The notes beneath the pieces were generated by a model that was not told where the DNA came from, searched no databases, and saw only the letters and a list, made by a program, of their open reading frames with translations. From Pseudoalteromonas undina (GTDB taxonomy: Bacteria > Pseudomonadota > Gammaproteobacteria > Enterobacterales > Alteromonadaceae), in the NCBI RefSeq assembly GCF_000238275.3, contig NZ_AHCF03000003.1, positions 62,001 to 126,000 of the forward strand: DNA of 64,000 nt. The letters are read 5' to 3'. A program made the translations under genes and the position numbers. This document shows positions 48,546 to 58,234 of this stretch, in pieces (the stretch's first letter is position 1; each line of letters opens with the position of its first letter).

Positions 48546-48572
48546 TTAGCACTCTTACTAAAAGAGTGCTAA
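48546..48572 (+). promoter_or_regulatory. CIRCE operator (HrcA site) in the rpoH leader
   Basis: TTAGCACTC (48546-48554), a 9-base spacer, and GAGTGCTAA (48564-48572) match the CIRCE consensus exactly, including spacer length. CIRCE is the binding site of the heat-shock repressor HrcA and is classically found at groESL and dnaK. It ends 33 bases before the rpoH ATG and overlaps the predicted transcription start, the position expected of a repressor site. The same sequence forms a 9-bp RNA hairpin in the leader. Confidence 0.85.
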
Positions 48573-48605
48573 GATGGTTTCAAATGTTTATCACCGAGGT
48601 GAAAA

Positions 48606-49469
48606 ATGAGTAAAGATTTATACGCAATGGCACTTACAGTTGGGCAACAAAGCGCAAGTATGGACGGCTACCTTCAAGCTGTTAGTACTATTCCTATGCT
48701 TAAAGTTGAGCAAGAGCAGGAACTTGCAAAAAGACTTCAGGAAGAAGGCGATCTTAGTGCTGCAAAGCAACTCATTATGTCGCATTTGCGCTTTGTAGCG
48801 CACATAGCTAAAAGCTACTCGGGTTACGGGTTACCTCAAGCTGATTTAATTCAAGAAGGTAACATCGGACTGATGAAAGCAGTAAAACGTTTTGACCCAT
48901 CAGTGGGTGTACGTTTGGTTTCATTTGCCGTTCATTGGATTAAAGCCGAAATTCATGAGTTTGTGCTTAAAAACTGGCGTATCGTTAAAGTAGCGACGAC
49001 CAAAGCACAACGTAAATTGTTTTTTAACTTACGTAAAAATAAAAAGCGTTTAGGTTGGTTTAATCAAGCTGAAGTGAGCACAGTAGCTAGCGAGCTAGGT
49101 GTGAGTGAAAAAGAAGTACGTGAAATGGAATCGCGTATGAGCGGCCAAGACATGGGCTTTGATTTAACTGGCGACGATAATGATGACGCGCCAACTAGTA
49201 CTTACTCACCGGTACAGTACTTAACCGATGGTTCTGCTGATTTAGCTGACGACATTGAACAGCAACAATGGCAAGAACAGTCACATACGCGTTTATTTAG
49301 CGCTTTGAAAACTCTCGATGAGCGTTCTCAAGATATTGTTAGTGCTCGTTGGTTGTCAGACGATAAAGCAACACTGCAAGAGCTGGCTGAAAAATACAGC
49401 GTATCAGCAGAGCGTGTTCGCCAGCTGGAAAAAACAGCAATGAAAAAATTACAAAGCGCGATGAGTTAA
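48606..49469 (+). CDS. rpoH: RNA polymerase heat-shock sigma factor (sigma-32)
   Basis: RpoH directs transcription of heat-shock genes. The 287-residue protein shows region 2 with [39 protein letters not shown] (about 62-100), then [26 protein letters not shown], the RpoH-box region [12 protein letters not shown] near 133, and region 4 with [33 protein letters not shown] precedes the ATG. It follows ftsX, the conserved order. The upstream region carries a perfect CIRCE site, so regulation by HrcA is expected. Confidence 0.97.
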   Translation: MSKDLYAMALTVGQQSASMDGYLQAVSTIPMLKVEQEQELAKRLQEEGDLSAAKQLIMSHLRFVAHIAKSYSGYGLPQADLIQEGNIGLMKAVKRFDPSVGVRLVSFAVHWIKAEIHEFVLKNWRIVKVATTKAQRKLFFNLRKNKKRLGWFNQAEVSTVASELGVSEKEVREMESRMSGQDMGFDLTGDDNDDAPTSTYSPVQYLTDGSADLADDIEQQQWQEQSHTRLFSALKTLDERSQDIVSARWLSDDKATLQELAEKYSVSAERVRQLEKTAMKKLQSAMS

Positions 49470-49488
49470 TCGCACTAAAAAACTGATT

Positions 49489-49520
49489 AAGCCCTGCATG
49501 AAAATGCGGGGCTTTTTTTT
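49489..49520 (+). terminator. Terminator of rpoH
   Basis: AAGCCCTGCAT pairs with ATGCGGGGCTT (one mismatch) and is followed by a long T run. Confidence 0.93.
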
Positions 49521-49805
49521 AACTAAAAAAGCTAACTAAAAAGGTTAATAGAAAGTATCGTTTTTCTTGTTCTGCTTACCTCTAGTCACATCTATGTATC
49601 TTTTAATTAAATATACGCTATTTAAAATTAATGAATAAGTTTGGTTTTAATTTAAATACATGATTTTAGTTTGTTTTTAATTTGGGTATATGAAAATATT
49701 CGCGCACCTGAGCGACTTATCGCTCAAATCGTAGCCTAAATTAAGTCATTTAATTGCTGGTTTGTTGCCTTTCAATTTCATTTAACGCGAGTATTTACAC
49801 TCAAT
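49521..49805. other. Intergenic region before the second chemoreceptor
   Basis: AT-rich, about 285 bases. It holds a small palindrome TGAGCGA-CTTA-TCGCTCA at 49709-49726 (7-bp stem, 4-base loop) that could be an operator. No convincing sigma-28 promoter (TAAA-N15-GCCGATAA) was seen. Confidence 0.5.
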
Positions 49806-51677
49806 ATGAACTCATATTCACTAAAGAAAAAAATCTTGCTATCGGTCGTTCTTGCCCTAGCCGTTATTATTATATTGCTGTCGTGGAATAGCTATACCTC
49901 TCAAAAAGCGTTACTGCTAAAAAGCAGTATTGATAACGTAAGCCAATCTGGTAAGCAACAGGCTACGAGTATTGAAGATTGGCTAGCTAGTCGTCAGCAG
50001 ATAATTAAATCGGTTGCGAATAAGGTTGAGGGCAACACGCTCAGCGCACTTCAGCAAGCAGCATTTTCAGGTGGCTTTCAGTTAACTTACTTTGGAGATA
50101 GCAGCGGAAAAATGACTGACTCTGATCCCAGTATTGATCGCACCGGCTACGATCCGCGCACTCGTCCATGGTATAAACAAGCACTGCTTCAAAGTAGCAC
50201 CGTAATTACCAAACCTTATTTAGATACCGCGTATAATCTGTTGGTTGTTTCTATTGCTAAAACCACGCAAAGCGGAGTGGTTGCGGGGGATTTATCGATT
50301 GAGGCCTTGGTTGATAGCGTCAATACAATGTCTTTGCCTGCGGATGGGTACGCCATTATGATGCATAAAGATGGCACTGTGATTGCCTACAAAGACGCTA
50401 GAAAAGTAATGGCAGATATTACGCGTATTGACTCGAAAATAAATCATCAATTAATTTTATCTAACAGTCAAAACGGTGAATATACTCCTGTTTACTTTGA
50501 GAGTGAAGGCCGAGATAAGCTAGTTTGGGGTGAAAACATTAACAATACAGATTGGCAGTTGTTGTTTGTATTGGATAAACAAACTTTAGAGGCTCCGCTT
50601 ATTAGTTTATTGTTGACCCAATTAGTGCTGGTTACAGTAGCACTTTTACTGAGTGTGTTGGCTATTTCATGGTTATTGGGTGTATTGCTCGCCCCTTTGA
50701 GCCGAGTGTCGCAAGCTTTATCAACAATTGCAGATGGTAACGGTGATTTAACCCAGCGTATAACTGTTGATACGCAAGATGAAGTTGGGGTTCTGGCTGA
50801 TAGTTTTAATCGTTTTGTTAGCAGCCAACATGAACTGATCAGTCATATTCGTCAATTAGCTACTGACTTAGACTTTGATGCAGAGAAAAGCTTAATCACC
50901 AACCAAAGCAGTGTCAGTGAGTTGCAGCGTCAGCAACAAGAAGTGGCTATGGTTGCTACCGCGGTCACAGAAATGGCGAGTGCAACCCATGAAATTGCCG
51001 CTAATGCAGAAAACACTGCAACCGCATCGCAACAATCGGCACAAAGTAGCCGTGAAGGTAAGCTGTTAGTTGATAAAACCAGAAACACGATTAATTCACT
51101 CGCGGGCGAAATAGACCAAACTACCACAGTTATTGGTGAATTAAGTTTGCATGCTCAGGCTATATCGAGCATTTTAACTACCATTCAAGAAATTGCTGAG
51201 CAAACAAATCTCTTAGCGCTTAATGCTGCAATAGAGGCCGCCCGTGCGGGAGAGCAGGGGCGTGGTTTTGCTGTGGTTGCAGATGAGGTGCGCGTGCTCT
51301 CAAGAAGAACACAAAACTCTACAGCCGAAATTTATACCACTATAGAAACCTTACAAAACACCACTAAAAAAGCAGTGAGCTTGATGGGCAGCAGTAAGGG
51401 CTATGCCAACAATAGTGTGGATGATGTAAATGCTGCCGCACACGCACTAGAAGAAATTACTTTGGCGGTAAATGAGATTTCTGATATGGCGGGTCAAATA
51501 GCGGTTGCAGCAGAAGAGCAAACGCAAGTGACCAATGAAATTACTAGAAATACGGTTGCTATTAAAGATGTAACCGATGAAATAACTACCTCAGCTACCG
51601 CGCATTTAAGCCAAGCCGAAGTATTAAAAGACAGAGCTACAGATCTAAATGCCAAGGTAGCGACATTTGTTTTATAA
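49806..51677 (+). CDS. Methyl-accepting chemotaxis protein with Cache domain
   Basis: A 623-residue chemoreceptor with membrane segments at about 9-29 and 275-298. The periplasmic part resembles a double Cache sensor ([14 protein letters not shown] near 113 and [12 protein letters not shown] near 157), a pattern common in receptors for amino acids or organic acids. A HAMP domain follows. The signalling domain has [20 protein letters not shown] and [15 protein letters not shown]. Neighbour genes do not hint at the ligand. Monocistronic and convergent with the envelope cluster. Confidence 0.95.
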   Translation: MNSYSLKKKILLSVVLALAVIIILLSWNSYTSQKALLLKSSIDNVSQSGKQQATSIEDWLASRQQIIKSVANKVEGNTLSALQQAAFSGGFQLTYFGDSSGKMTDSDPSIDRTGYDPRTRPWYKQALLQSSTVITKPYLDTAYNLLVVSIAKTTQSGVVAGDLSIEALVDSVNTMSLPADGYAIMMHKDGTVIAYKDARKVMADITRIDSKINHQLILSNSQNGEYTPVYFESEGRDKLVWGENINNTDWQLLFVLDKQTLEAPLISLLLTQLVLVTVALLLSVLAISWLLGVLLAPLSRVSQALSTIADGNGDLTQRITVDTQDEVGVLADSFNRFVSSQHELISHIRQLATDLDFDAEKSLITNQSSVSELQRQQQEVAMVATAVTEMASATHEIAANAENTATASQQSAQSSREGKLLVDKTRNTINSLAGEIDQTTTVIGELSLHAQAISSILTTIQEIAEQTNLLALNAAIEAARAGEQGRGFAVVADEVRVLSRRTQNSTAEIYTTIETLQNTTKKAVSLMGSSKGYANNSVDDVNAAAHALEEITLAVNEISDMAGQIAVAAEEQTQVTNEITRNTVAIKDVTDEITTSATAHLSQAEVLKDRATDLNAKVATFVL

Positions 51678-51735
51678 ATACCATACTTATAATTGAGTTA
51701 AATTAACTGTTGGGGTAAGGCGTTCGCTTACTCCA

Positions 51736-52506
51736 TCAGTTTAATGAAATGGCTTGTTGTTGGGCTATTTGTACATACTTACGTTCTACCAGCTGTGATA
51801 CTGGTACCAGTTCAAATCCTTGCTCGATTAATTGCGGCAAAGCTTGGCGTAAAAAATCGATAGTTTCGGGGTAGGGGTGTGCTATTGCAATGGCAAACTG
51901 ATATTTAGTTGCTTTTGACTTTAGCTCTTCCAGCCTAAATTGTAGCTGCTCAGGGGTAGTTATATTATCTAAAAATACATGCCGACCAATATTTTCTACC
52001 CCCAAAAAGTTAGCTGCATTTTGCGCCTGGCTTAATTCGGTTGTTCGGCTATCTAGAAAATACAACTGACGCTTTTTAAGTACTTCCATGGTCCACTTCA
52101 TTGCTTGGCTTTGCTGAGTGAGTGCAGAACCCATATGATTATTAACCCCTTTCACTTGTGGCAAACTCGCCAGTGCATTACCGAGTGTTTGTTGAAGTTG
52201 TGCTTTATCCATATTTAAAGTAAGCGCCCCAGGGCCTAGCTTTTTGCCATTTAAAGCTTGCATAGGCACATGCAACAGAAGCTCTTTATTTGACTGACTA
52301 GCAAGGGTTGCAAATATTTGAGAATAGGGAGTATGAGGCAAAATTGAATAAGACAATTGCCCAGGTAAACTTAGGAATTCTAGGTCACGTTGATGATAAC
52401 CTATGTCATCGATCACTATGGCTATTTGTTTGGCTTTAACACCATAGGGTGTAGCAAATAGGATTAAAAAAAGCCCAGCTAACACCATTAAATTTATAAT
52501 TTTCAC
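51736..52506 (-). CDS. Divergent polysaccharide deacetylase family protein (YibQ-like)
   Basis: A 256-residue protein with an N-terminal signal or anchor (residues 4-22), then the divergent polysaccharide deacetylase fold (DUF610). Family marks are IAIVIDDIGYHQRDLEFL near 28, FSLSILPHTPYS-like YSILPHTPYSQIFA, LLLHVPMQAL, NNHMGSALTQQ near 120, FLDSRTTELS and AIAIAHPYPETIDFL. Its function is unknown. It is the last gene of the gpmI-envC-protease cluster and lies 39 bases after the protease gene. Confidence 0.93.
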   Translation of the reverse strand: MKIINLMVLAGLFLILFATPYGVKAKQIAIVIDDIGYHQRDLEFLSLPGQLSYSILPHTPYSQIFATLASQSNKELLLHVPMQALNGKKLGPGALTLNMDKAQLQQTLGNALASLPQVKGVNNHMGSALTQQSQAMKWTMEVLKKRQLYFLDSRTTELSQAQNAANFLGVENIGRHVFLDNITTPEQLQFRLEELKSKATKYQFAIAIAHPYPETIDFLRQALPQLIEQGFELVPVSQLVERKYVQIAQQQAISLN

Positions 52507-52545
52507 GTTTTATAATTTTTATTATCTTTAAATAGTTTACCGTTT

Positions 52546-53811
52546 TTATTGCATGCTAAGTAGCTGTTTTGCTTTTACTAACTGGATATCGGCTAATTCT
52601 TCAGCGTTAAAAACGGTGTTTTGTTCTAATTGTTCATTTTTTATTATAACGGCTTTATTTGTTTGTGGAAGTGTTGTTTGATTAATCGCCACATTTGGAG
52701 TTACGCCAATCCCTTCAATAGACTCTCCCAGTGGCGTAAAGTAACGTGCGGTGGTTAGTTTTAAGGCGGTATCGCCGTCGCCTAATGGAATAAGTGATTG
52801 CACTGTTCCTTTACCAAACGACTGACTCCCTACTATTTTTGCACGTAGATTTTCTTTTAACGCTGCAGCCAGTATTTCTGCTGCTGAGGCTGAATTTTCA
52901 TTAATCAGGACAACAATCGGAGCACCTTTCAAAATATCGCCGCGTTTAGCGTAAAAAGATTGGTTCGAATCATAAAAGCGCCCTTTGGTCGTTACAATTA
53001 AGCCATCTTGAAGAAACAGGTCTGCTACCGCAACTGCACTCTTTAAAGTGCCTCCCGGGTTATCTCGTAAATCAATAATTAGGCCTTTTAATGAATGGCC
53101 ATAATGGTTTTGCATGGCGGCTATTTGCAAGGCAACTTCATGCAAAGTGTGATTAGAAAAGTTATTAATAGCGATATAACCGCTACCTGAGTCAAGTAGT
53201 TGCTTAGTTACACTCGTTAGCTTAATTTGTTTTCTACTGAGATTAAATATTAGCGGTGTTTGAGTGTTATTACGGGTAATACTTAGCTGTACTTTACCGT
53301 TAGCACTGTCTTTGATGTATTGTGCAACTAAATCAATCGGACTATTTTCTACATAGTGCTGATTAACGGCAGTAATTATATCGCCTGAGCGAAGTCCTGC
53401 TTGTTTGGCTGGTGAATTATTAATTACTTTAACAATCGTGGTGCGTTGCTCGATGCTTTTTACTTCTATACCTAGGCCAGTATAGCGACCATTCGTGTTA
53501 TTAAATAATGCATTTAGCTCATTTTTATCTAAATACTTAGAGTAGGCGTCGAGCTTAGAGTATAAGCGTTCAAATTGAGACGAGTTGTATTCAATATACT
53601 CACTGTTTTGCAGTGCTAAATCATCAACGTAGTAGGTGTGAATATTAAACAGTATTTCATTTATTTTTTGGCTTTCTAAGTCTTTAACCGAGCTTGCATA
53701 GGCTGTATTTATAAAGCCAAAAAACACTAATAAAACAAATAAGATAAAACAAAAGCAGGGTGCACGCTTTTTCACAGAGGTTTTTTGTTGGCAAATGTGT
53801 GTGTTTATCAT
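52546..53811 (-). CDS. S41 family C-terminal processing peptidase
   Basis: A periplasmic serine protease of the Prc/CtpA type (421 aa). A membrane anchor or signal (about 20-40) precedes a helical region, a PDZ domain (about 100-190, GLGIEVKSIEQRTTIVKVIN and LRSGDIITAVN), and the S41 catalytic domain. The active Ser is in NENSASAAEI near 305 and the Lys in SQSFGKGTVQS near 330. It probably trims envelope proteins or peptidoglycan enzymes. Placed 33 bases after envC, as is usual in gammaproteobacteria. Confidence 0.94.
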   Translation of the reverse strand: MINTHICQQKTSVKKRAPCFCFILFVLLVFFGFINTAYASSVKDLESQKINEILFNIHTYYVDDLALQNSEYIEYNSSQFERLYSKLDAYSKYLDKNELNALFNNTNGRYTGLGIEVKSIEQRTTIVKVINNSPAKQAGLRSGDIITAVNQHYVENSPIDLVAQYIKDSANGKVQLSITRNNTQTPLIFNLSRKQIKLTSVTKQLLDSGSGYIAINNFSNHTLHEVALQIAAMQNHYGHSLKGLIIDLRDNPGGTLKSAVAVADLFLQDGLIVTTKGRFYDSNQSFYAKRGDILKGAPIVVLINENSASAAEILAAALKENLRAKIVGSQSFGKGTVQSLIPLGDGDTALKLTTARYFTPLGESIEGIGVTPNVAINQTTLPQTNKAVIIKNEQLEQNTVFNAEELADIQLVKAKQLLSMQ

Positions 53812-53844
53812 AACTGCCTCTAACAGGATGCAGCTATTTTGATA

Positions 53845-54987
53845 TTAAATACGCCTGCACCATTTTATGGGATTAACAGCACGTCCTTTATGACGTATTT
53901 CAAAGTATAGACCAGAATCGGCTTGTCCACCACTTTGCCCAACTAATGCAACACTTTCACCTTCTCTGACCATATCACCCACGTCTTTTAGCAAGGTTTG
54001 TGCGTGTCCGTATAAGCTCATAAAACCTTGACCATGGTCAAGTACGATTACCCAGCCATAGCCTTTTAACCAGTCGGCAAATACTACTTGGCCATTATCA
54101 ATGCTATTAACTGAAGTCCCTTCAGATGCAGAAATTAATACACCTTTCCAGTTTATTCCGCCGTGCTTACGTTGACCAAACCTATGCGCTAATTTTCCTT
54201 TGCTCGGCCAGTTTAATTTTCCTTTATTACGATTTAAGCCAAGTAGTTCAATTTTTGTAACTTTTTCTTCTTCTTCAAGTTCTTTGATAGTGGCGATCAG
54301 AGTTTGTTCGTTTTCTTCTAAATAGCTAATGGAATTTTTGGTTTTATTTAACTGCTTTTTTAGGTTTTGTAAGCTTGCTTGGCGCTCATTTTTAGCCCCA
54401 AGAAGTGCTGCTTGTCGTCTTTTTTGTTCTTCAAATAAAGCAACGAGCCTCTCTTTTGTTTTCGCAAGCTCAGCTTGATTTTTTGCAATCTCAACTTGCA
54501 GTGCTTTAAGATCATCAAGTTGCTTTATACGAGCTTTATTCAGGTAGTTATAGTAGCTAAGTGTGCGTTCAAATTTGGCGGTATCTTCTTGGTTAAGTAG
54601 CATTTTTGAATAGTCATCGCTACCTGCCATATAAGCACTTTTTAACTGTGCTGCTAAAATACGTTGAAATTGGGCTTGTTGTTTTTCAAGCTTTGCCGCG
54701 CGTTGTTGTTGCTCTGCTTGCTGTTGTTGTGTTTTTTTAACGGATTGCTCAGCCATATTAAGTGCTTTAGCGTTTTTCGCTATAGCGAGCTCATGTGTTT
54801 TTAGTTTTTGCTGCTGTTTAGCTATTTCTTTTTGCTGTTGTTGAAACTCAGCTTGGCTTTGCTCTAAAGCAACTTGTACTTGGGATAGGTCTTTTTTGGT
54901 ACGATCTTCATTAGCCACTGCAACGCCAGTGGCTAATGAGTTTAGTACACATATACACGCAATGATGCGGCATGCGCTTTTATTCAT
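53845..54987 (-). CDS. envC: Murein hydrolase activator EnvC
   Basis: A 380-residue periplasmic protein with a signal peptide (1-25), a long coiled coil (about 30-245, rich in Gln, Lys and Glu) and a C-terminal LytM/M23-like domain (about 255-375). In the latter KHGGINWKGVLI, GWVIVLDHGQG and SLYGHAQTLL are visible. EnvC LytM domains lack hydrolase activity and activate the amidases AmiA and AmiB. FtsX in this window is its recruiting partner. It lies between gpmI (3 bases) and the S41 protease gene. Confidence 0.93.
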   Translation of the reverse strand: MNKSACRIIACICVLNSLATGVAVANEDRTKKDLSQVQVALEQSQAEFQQQQKEIAKQQQKLKTHELAIAKNAKALNMAEQSVKKTQQQQAEQQQRAAKLEKQQAQFQRILAAQLKSAYMAGSDDYSKMLLNQEDTAKFERTLSYYNYLNKARIKQLDDLKALQVEIAKNQAELAKTKERLVALFEEQKRRQAALLGAKNERQASLQNLKKQLNKTKNSISYLEENEQTLIATIKELEEEEKVTKIELLGLNRNKGKLNWPSKGKLAHRFGQRKHGGINWKGVLISASEGTSVNSIDNGQVVFADWLKGYGWVIVLDHGQGFMSLYGHAQTLLKDVGDMVREGESVALVGQSGGQADSGLYFEIRHKGRAVNPIKWCRRI

Positions 54988-54990
54988 AAA

Positions 54991-56535
54991 TTATTTCAAC
55001 ACCATAATTGGCGAACCGGTCATTTCTGCAGGTTGTTCCAAACCCATTAAATGCAGCATAGTAGGTGCAACATCGCTCAAGGCTTTACCGGTATGCGCTT
55101 GTGCGTCACGACCTACATAAATAAAGGGTACTGGCTCGCTAGTATGTGCTGTGTGCGCTTGGCCTGTTTTAAGGTTTGCCATTTGCTCTGCATTACCATG
55201 ATCAGCAGTTATTAGTGCTTCTCCACCATATTCTTTAAGGGCATCAACTACACGACCAATACAGCTATCTACTGCTTCACAGGCTTTAACTGCCGCTTCA
55301 AATACACCTGAGTGGCCGACCATATCGCCATTAGGGTAGTTACAAATAATGGCATCATACTTTCCACTTTTTATTGCTGCAACGAGTTTATCGGTAAGCA
55401 TTTGTGAGTTCATTTCTGGCTGTAAATCATACGTTGCTACTTGAGGAGATGGGATCAGCTCGCGAGTTTCGCCGTCAAACTCATTTTCGCGTCCGCCACT
55501 AAAGAAAAAGGTAACGTGGGCATATTTTTCAGTTTCAGATATACGTAGCTGAGTTTTACCTTGTTTTTCAAACCATTCGCCAAGTACGTTATTAAGCGGC
55601 GTTGGGCCAAAAGCCACTGGCGCATCAATATCAGCAGCGTATTCAGTCATCATCACAAAGGCACTAAGCTCGGGCGATTTTTTCTTATTAAAGCCGTCAA
55701 AATCAGGTTCGACAAAGGCGCGAGTGATTTCGCGTGCGCGGTCTGCTCTAAAGTTGGCAAATATAATGGTGTCGCCATCATTTACTTTTACTGATTCGCT
55801 ACCTTTCGGGGTAATAGTACTTGCTGCTACAAATTCGTCATTTTCATCGCGCTCATAAGCCGCGTTAAGTGCGTTTACGCCATCTTCATAATCAAAGTCG
55901 CTTTCACCTAGGGTGATTAAATTATACGCTTTTTCAACACGGTTCCAGCGGTTGTCTCTGTCCATGGCATAGTAACGACCAATTAATGAGGCTAAACGGC
56001 CACATTTAAGTTCGCTAAACAAGGCTTCAATACGCTCAATTGATGCTTTAGCGCTGCGTGGGGGAGTATCTCTGCCATCTAAAAAGGCATGAAAGTACAC
56101 CTCTTTAGCGCCGCGTTTTGCAGCCAATTGTATACTCGCCACAATATGATCTTCGTGACTATGAACGCCACCAGGGCTTAGCAGTCCCATAATATGAACG
56201 GCTTTGTTGGCATGAACAGCTTTATCAATGTTTTCAACCAGTGCAGGGGTTGTATCAAATTCGCCATCATCAATGGCTTTTGTGATGCGAGTAAAATCTT
56301 GATACACAATACGACCAGCACCTAAATTAACGTGGCCAACCTCAGAATTACCCATTTGACCACCAGGAAGACCCACATCTAAACCCGATGCTGAAATTAA
56401 TGTATGAGGGCGAGTTGCCCAAAGCTCATCTAACACAGGGGTATTAGCAGCTAAAATGGCATTACTTTGCTCATCTTCTCTGTATCCCCAGCCATCTAAA
56501 ATCATTAATACCAGTGGTTTTTTATGCTCTGTCAT
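54991..56535 (-). CDS. gpmI: 2,3-bisphosphoglycerate-independent phosphoglycerate mutase
   Basis: GpmI interconverts 3- and 2-phosphoglycerate with two Mn ions and a catalytic Ser. The 514-residue length equals the E. coli protein. Motifs are [14 protein letters not shown] near 8, [21 protein letters not shown] near 55 with the Ser, HSHEDH near 122, the phosphoryl-site Arg regions, and DHGNAEQM near 445. The ATG at 56535 is chosen because GGAG lies five bases before it. A start 36 bases upstream is possible but poor. A small frame ends just before it (56538-56660). Confidence 0.96.
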   Translation of the reverse strand: MTEHKKPLVLMILDGWGYREDEQSNAILAANTPVLDELWATRPHTLISASGLDVGLPGGQMGNSEVGHVNLGAGRIVYQDFTRITKAIDDGEFDTTPALVENIDKAVHANKAVHIMGLLSPGGVHSHEDHIVASIQLAAKRGAKEVYFHAFLDGRDTPPRSAKASIERIEALFSELKCGRLASLIGRYYAMDRDNRWNRVEKAYNLITLGESDFDYEDGVNALNAAYERDENDEFVAASTITPKGSESVKVNDGDTIIFANFRADRAREITRAFVEPDFDGFNKKKSPELSAFVMMTEYAADIDAPVAFGPTPLNNVLGEWFEKQGKTQLRISETEKYAHVTFFFSGGRENEFDGETRELIPSPQVATYDLQPEMNSQMLTDKLVAAIKSGKYDAIICNYPNGDMVGHSGVFEAAVKACEAVDSCIGRVVDALKEYGGEALITADHGNAEQMANLKTGQAHTAHTSEPVPFIYVGRDAQAHTGKALSDVAPTMLHLMGLEQPAEMTGSPIMVLK

Positions 56536-56982
56536 AGTCACTCCTGAATAATTAGCGTTGCTAAAATACACGCTAACATTAATGCCAACATGCCAAGCTT
56601 AAGCATACCGTGTTTTATAGCTAGGATCAGCAATGAAAAGAAGATATTAAAAATTTTCAATGAGTTCACTCTCTCAATTGAATATTTTAAAGGGTTAGGT
56701 TATTTTTCAGTTAAAAGAGCACTACATTGTGGCTTTCACGCGTGCTTAAACTCGCATTTTTAGCTGATTTGGGTATACTTGCGCGGCTAATCCCTATTTT
56801 ATTCAAGTATTGAATAGGCTTGTGGGGTAAGTTAAGCCTATGTGTAGGTAAAACTCAGAGTAGCCTAGCAGTGCTCTAAATTGACTTATTGATGAGTGAC
56901 TGCTCATTGTGTAAGTACAATAAATATGAATTAAATATCTAAAACACCTTGTTTTAGCATGTAACTTTATAGTGGAAGTCGA
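56536..56982. promoter_or_regulatory. Divergent region between gpmI and the rhodanese gene
   Basis: This 447-bp region holds the small frame at 56538-56660, a stretch at 56748-56778 that matches the right end of the 1389-1650 element at 28 of 31 positions and contains GGGTATACT followed by TTGCGCGG, and a hairpin ATAGGCTT/AAGCCTAT at 56814-56841. The TATACT at 56774-56779 could be a -10 box facing the rhodanese gene, giving a leader of about 200 bases. No good -35 box is visible. Confidence 0.5.
56538..56660 (-). CDS. Possible 40-residue hydrophobic peptide upstream of gpmI
   Basis: From a TTG at 56660 the frame encodes [20 protein letters not shown] and 20 more residues ending LATLIIQE, with two hydrophobic stretches (about 3-14 and 19-38). 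The stop lies two bases before the gpmI ATG, and its last sense codons contain the gpmI ribosome site GGAG. GAGAGAG lies about ten bases upstream of the TTG. In-frame ATGs at codons 19, 24 and 28 are alternative starts. It could be a leader or a membrane peptide, or chance. No homologue is known to me. Confidence 0.25.
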   Translation of the reverse strand: MKIFNIFFSLLILAIKHGMLKLGMLALMLACILATLIIQE

Positions 56983-57414
56983 ATGGATCAATATATTGAA
57001 TTTGTCTCAAATCATCCAATTCTAAGCCTAGCTTGGGTTGCGATTGCGTTTCTTATTGTTAGTGGCGCAATAAAAAGTAAATTTTCAGCAATTCGTCAGA
57101 TCAATCCTCAGCAGTTAACGTTACTTATTAACCGCGAAGACGGTCAGGTTGTTGATATGCGCGGGCAAAAAGAGTTTAAAACAGGTCATATTGCCGGTGC
57201 TGTGCATTTAAACCCAGAAAAAGCTAAAGAATCTGATTTCTCAACCCTTGAAAAGTATAAGAGCAAACCCATTATAGTGGTATGTGCTGCAGGCATGACT
57301 GCCTCAGGTGTTGCAACCGCAATGCATAAAGCAGGCTATGAACAGGTTTATGTTTTATCTGGCGGTATGGGTGCGTGGCAATCAGCAAGTCTGCCAACAA
57401 CAAGCGGTCGCTAA
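56983..57414 (+). CDS. Membrane-anchored rhodanese-like protein (YibN type)
   Basis: A 143-residue protein with a membrane segment at about 13-30 (ILSLAWVAIAFLIVSGAI) and a rhodanese domain (about 45-138). Its catalytic Cys is in IVVCAAGMTASGVA near residue 104, and VDMRGQKEFKTGHIAGAVHL is the CH2A-type motif. It may carry persulfide sulfur or act in redox chemistry. The position before grxC and secB matches yibN-grxC-secB-gpsA in E. coli. GTGGAAG precedes the ATG. Confidence 0.95.
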   Translation: MDQYIEFVSNHPILSLAWVAIAFLIVSGAIKSKFSAIRQINPQQLTLLINREDGQVVDMRGQKEFKTGHIAGAVHLNPEKAKESDFSTLEKYKSKPIIVVCAAGMTASGVATAMHKAGYEQVYVLSGGMGAWQSASLPTTSGR

Positions 57415-57446
57415 TATCTCTTAGCTAAACCGATTAAGGATTAATT

Positions 57447-57704
57447 ATGAGTAACGTTGTTTTATACACCAAAGGATATTGTCCTTTTTGTCATCGCGCA
57501 TTAGCGCTGTTAGACAGCAAAGGTGTAGAATACACAAACATTGATATTGGCGTTCAGCCAGAGCTTCGCGATGAAATGATCGCCAAAGCCGGTGGCGCAA
57601 GCACGGTTCCACAAATTTTTATCAACGATGAACACATCGGTGGCTGTGACGACATGATGGCACTAGAAGCACAAGGTCACCTTGACGCTAAGCTGAGTGC
57701 TTAA
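57447..57704 (+). CDS. grxC: Glutaredoxin 3
   Basis: An 85-residue glutaredoxin that reduces disulfides with glutathione. The active site CPFC is at residues 12-15 (KGYCPFCHRALALL). The cis-Pro region STVPQIFINDEHIGGCDD near 53 completes the family signature. AAGGATTAATT precedes the ATG. It lies 32 bases after the rhodanese gene and 38 before secB. Confidence 0.96.
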   Translation: MSNVVLYTKGYCPFCHRALALLDSKGVEYTNIDIGVQPELRDEMIAKAGGASTVPQIFINDEHIGGCDDMMALEAQGHLDAKLSA

Positions 57705-57742
57705 TTTAATTAATTATAATAAATAACAGGTTAGGAATAACA

Positions 57743-58231
57743 ATGAACGAACAAAATCAAAATGCAGCAGCAGAAGCTGATGCAGGCGCACAGTTTACTA
57801 TTCAACGTATTTACACTAAAGATGTGTCGTTTGAAACGCCAAATTCACCAGCTATTTTTCAAAAAGAGTGGGCTCCAGAAGTAAAATTAGATTTAGATAC
57901 ACGCTCTAATAAGCTTGATGAAGGTGTATACGAAGTTGTTTTAGCATTAACTGTGACAGCATCTATCGGTGAAGAAACTGCGTTTTTGTGTGAAATTCAA
58001 CAAGCAGGTATTTTTACTATTGCTGAAGTTGAAGAGATGCAATTAGCACACATGCTAGGTGCATTCTGTCCTAACGTGTTATTCCCATATGCACGTGAAG
58101 CGGTATCAAACTTAGTAAACCGTGGTACGTTTCCACAACTTAATCTTGCGCCAGTTAACTTTGACGCATTATTTGCACAGTACATGCAGCAACGCACAGC
58201 GCAAGCTGAGCAGGCTTCAGCAGACGCATAA
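57743..58231 (+). CDS. secB: Protein-export chaperone SecB
   Basis: SecB keeps secreted precursors unfolded and hands them to SecA. The 162-residue protein shows [22 protein letters not shown] near 18 and [19 protein letters not shown] near 92, then [21 protein letters not shown] near the end. The N- and C-terminal tails are slightly longer than in E. coli. The stop is three bases from gpsA, so the two are coupled. Confidence 0.97.
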   Translation: MNEQNQNAAAEADAGAQFTIQRIYTKDVSFETPNSPAIFQKEWAPEVKLDLDTRSNKLDEGVYEVVLALTVTASIGEETAFLCEIQQAGIFTIAEVEEMQLAHMLGAFCPNVLFPYAREAVSNLVNRGTFPQLNLAPVNFDALFAQYMQQRTAQAEQASADA

Positions 58232-58234
58232 TTT

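Noticed and set aside
48546..48572. Reading the rpoH leader hairpin only as a terminator for ftsX or an RNA thermometer
   Set aside because: No T tract follows the stem and it does not pair with the ribosome site. The exact CIRCE match and start-site position explain it better, although a further RNA role is not excluded.
49709..49726. Palindrome before the second chemoreceptor as a firm operator
   Set aside because: A 7-bp stem with no known consensus in AT-rich DNA is not enough to call a site.
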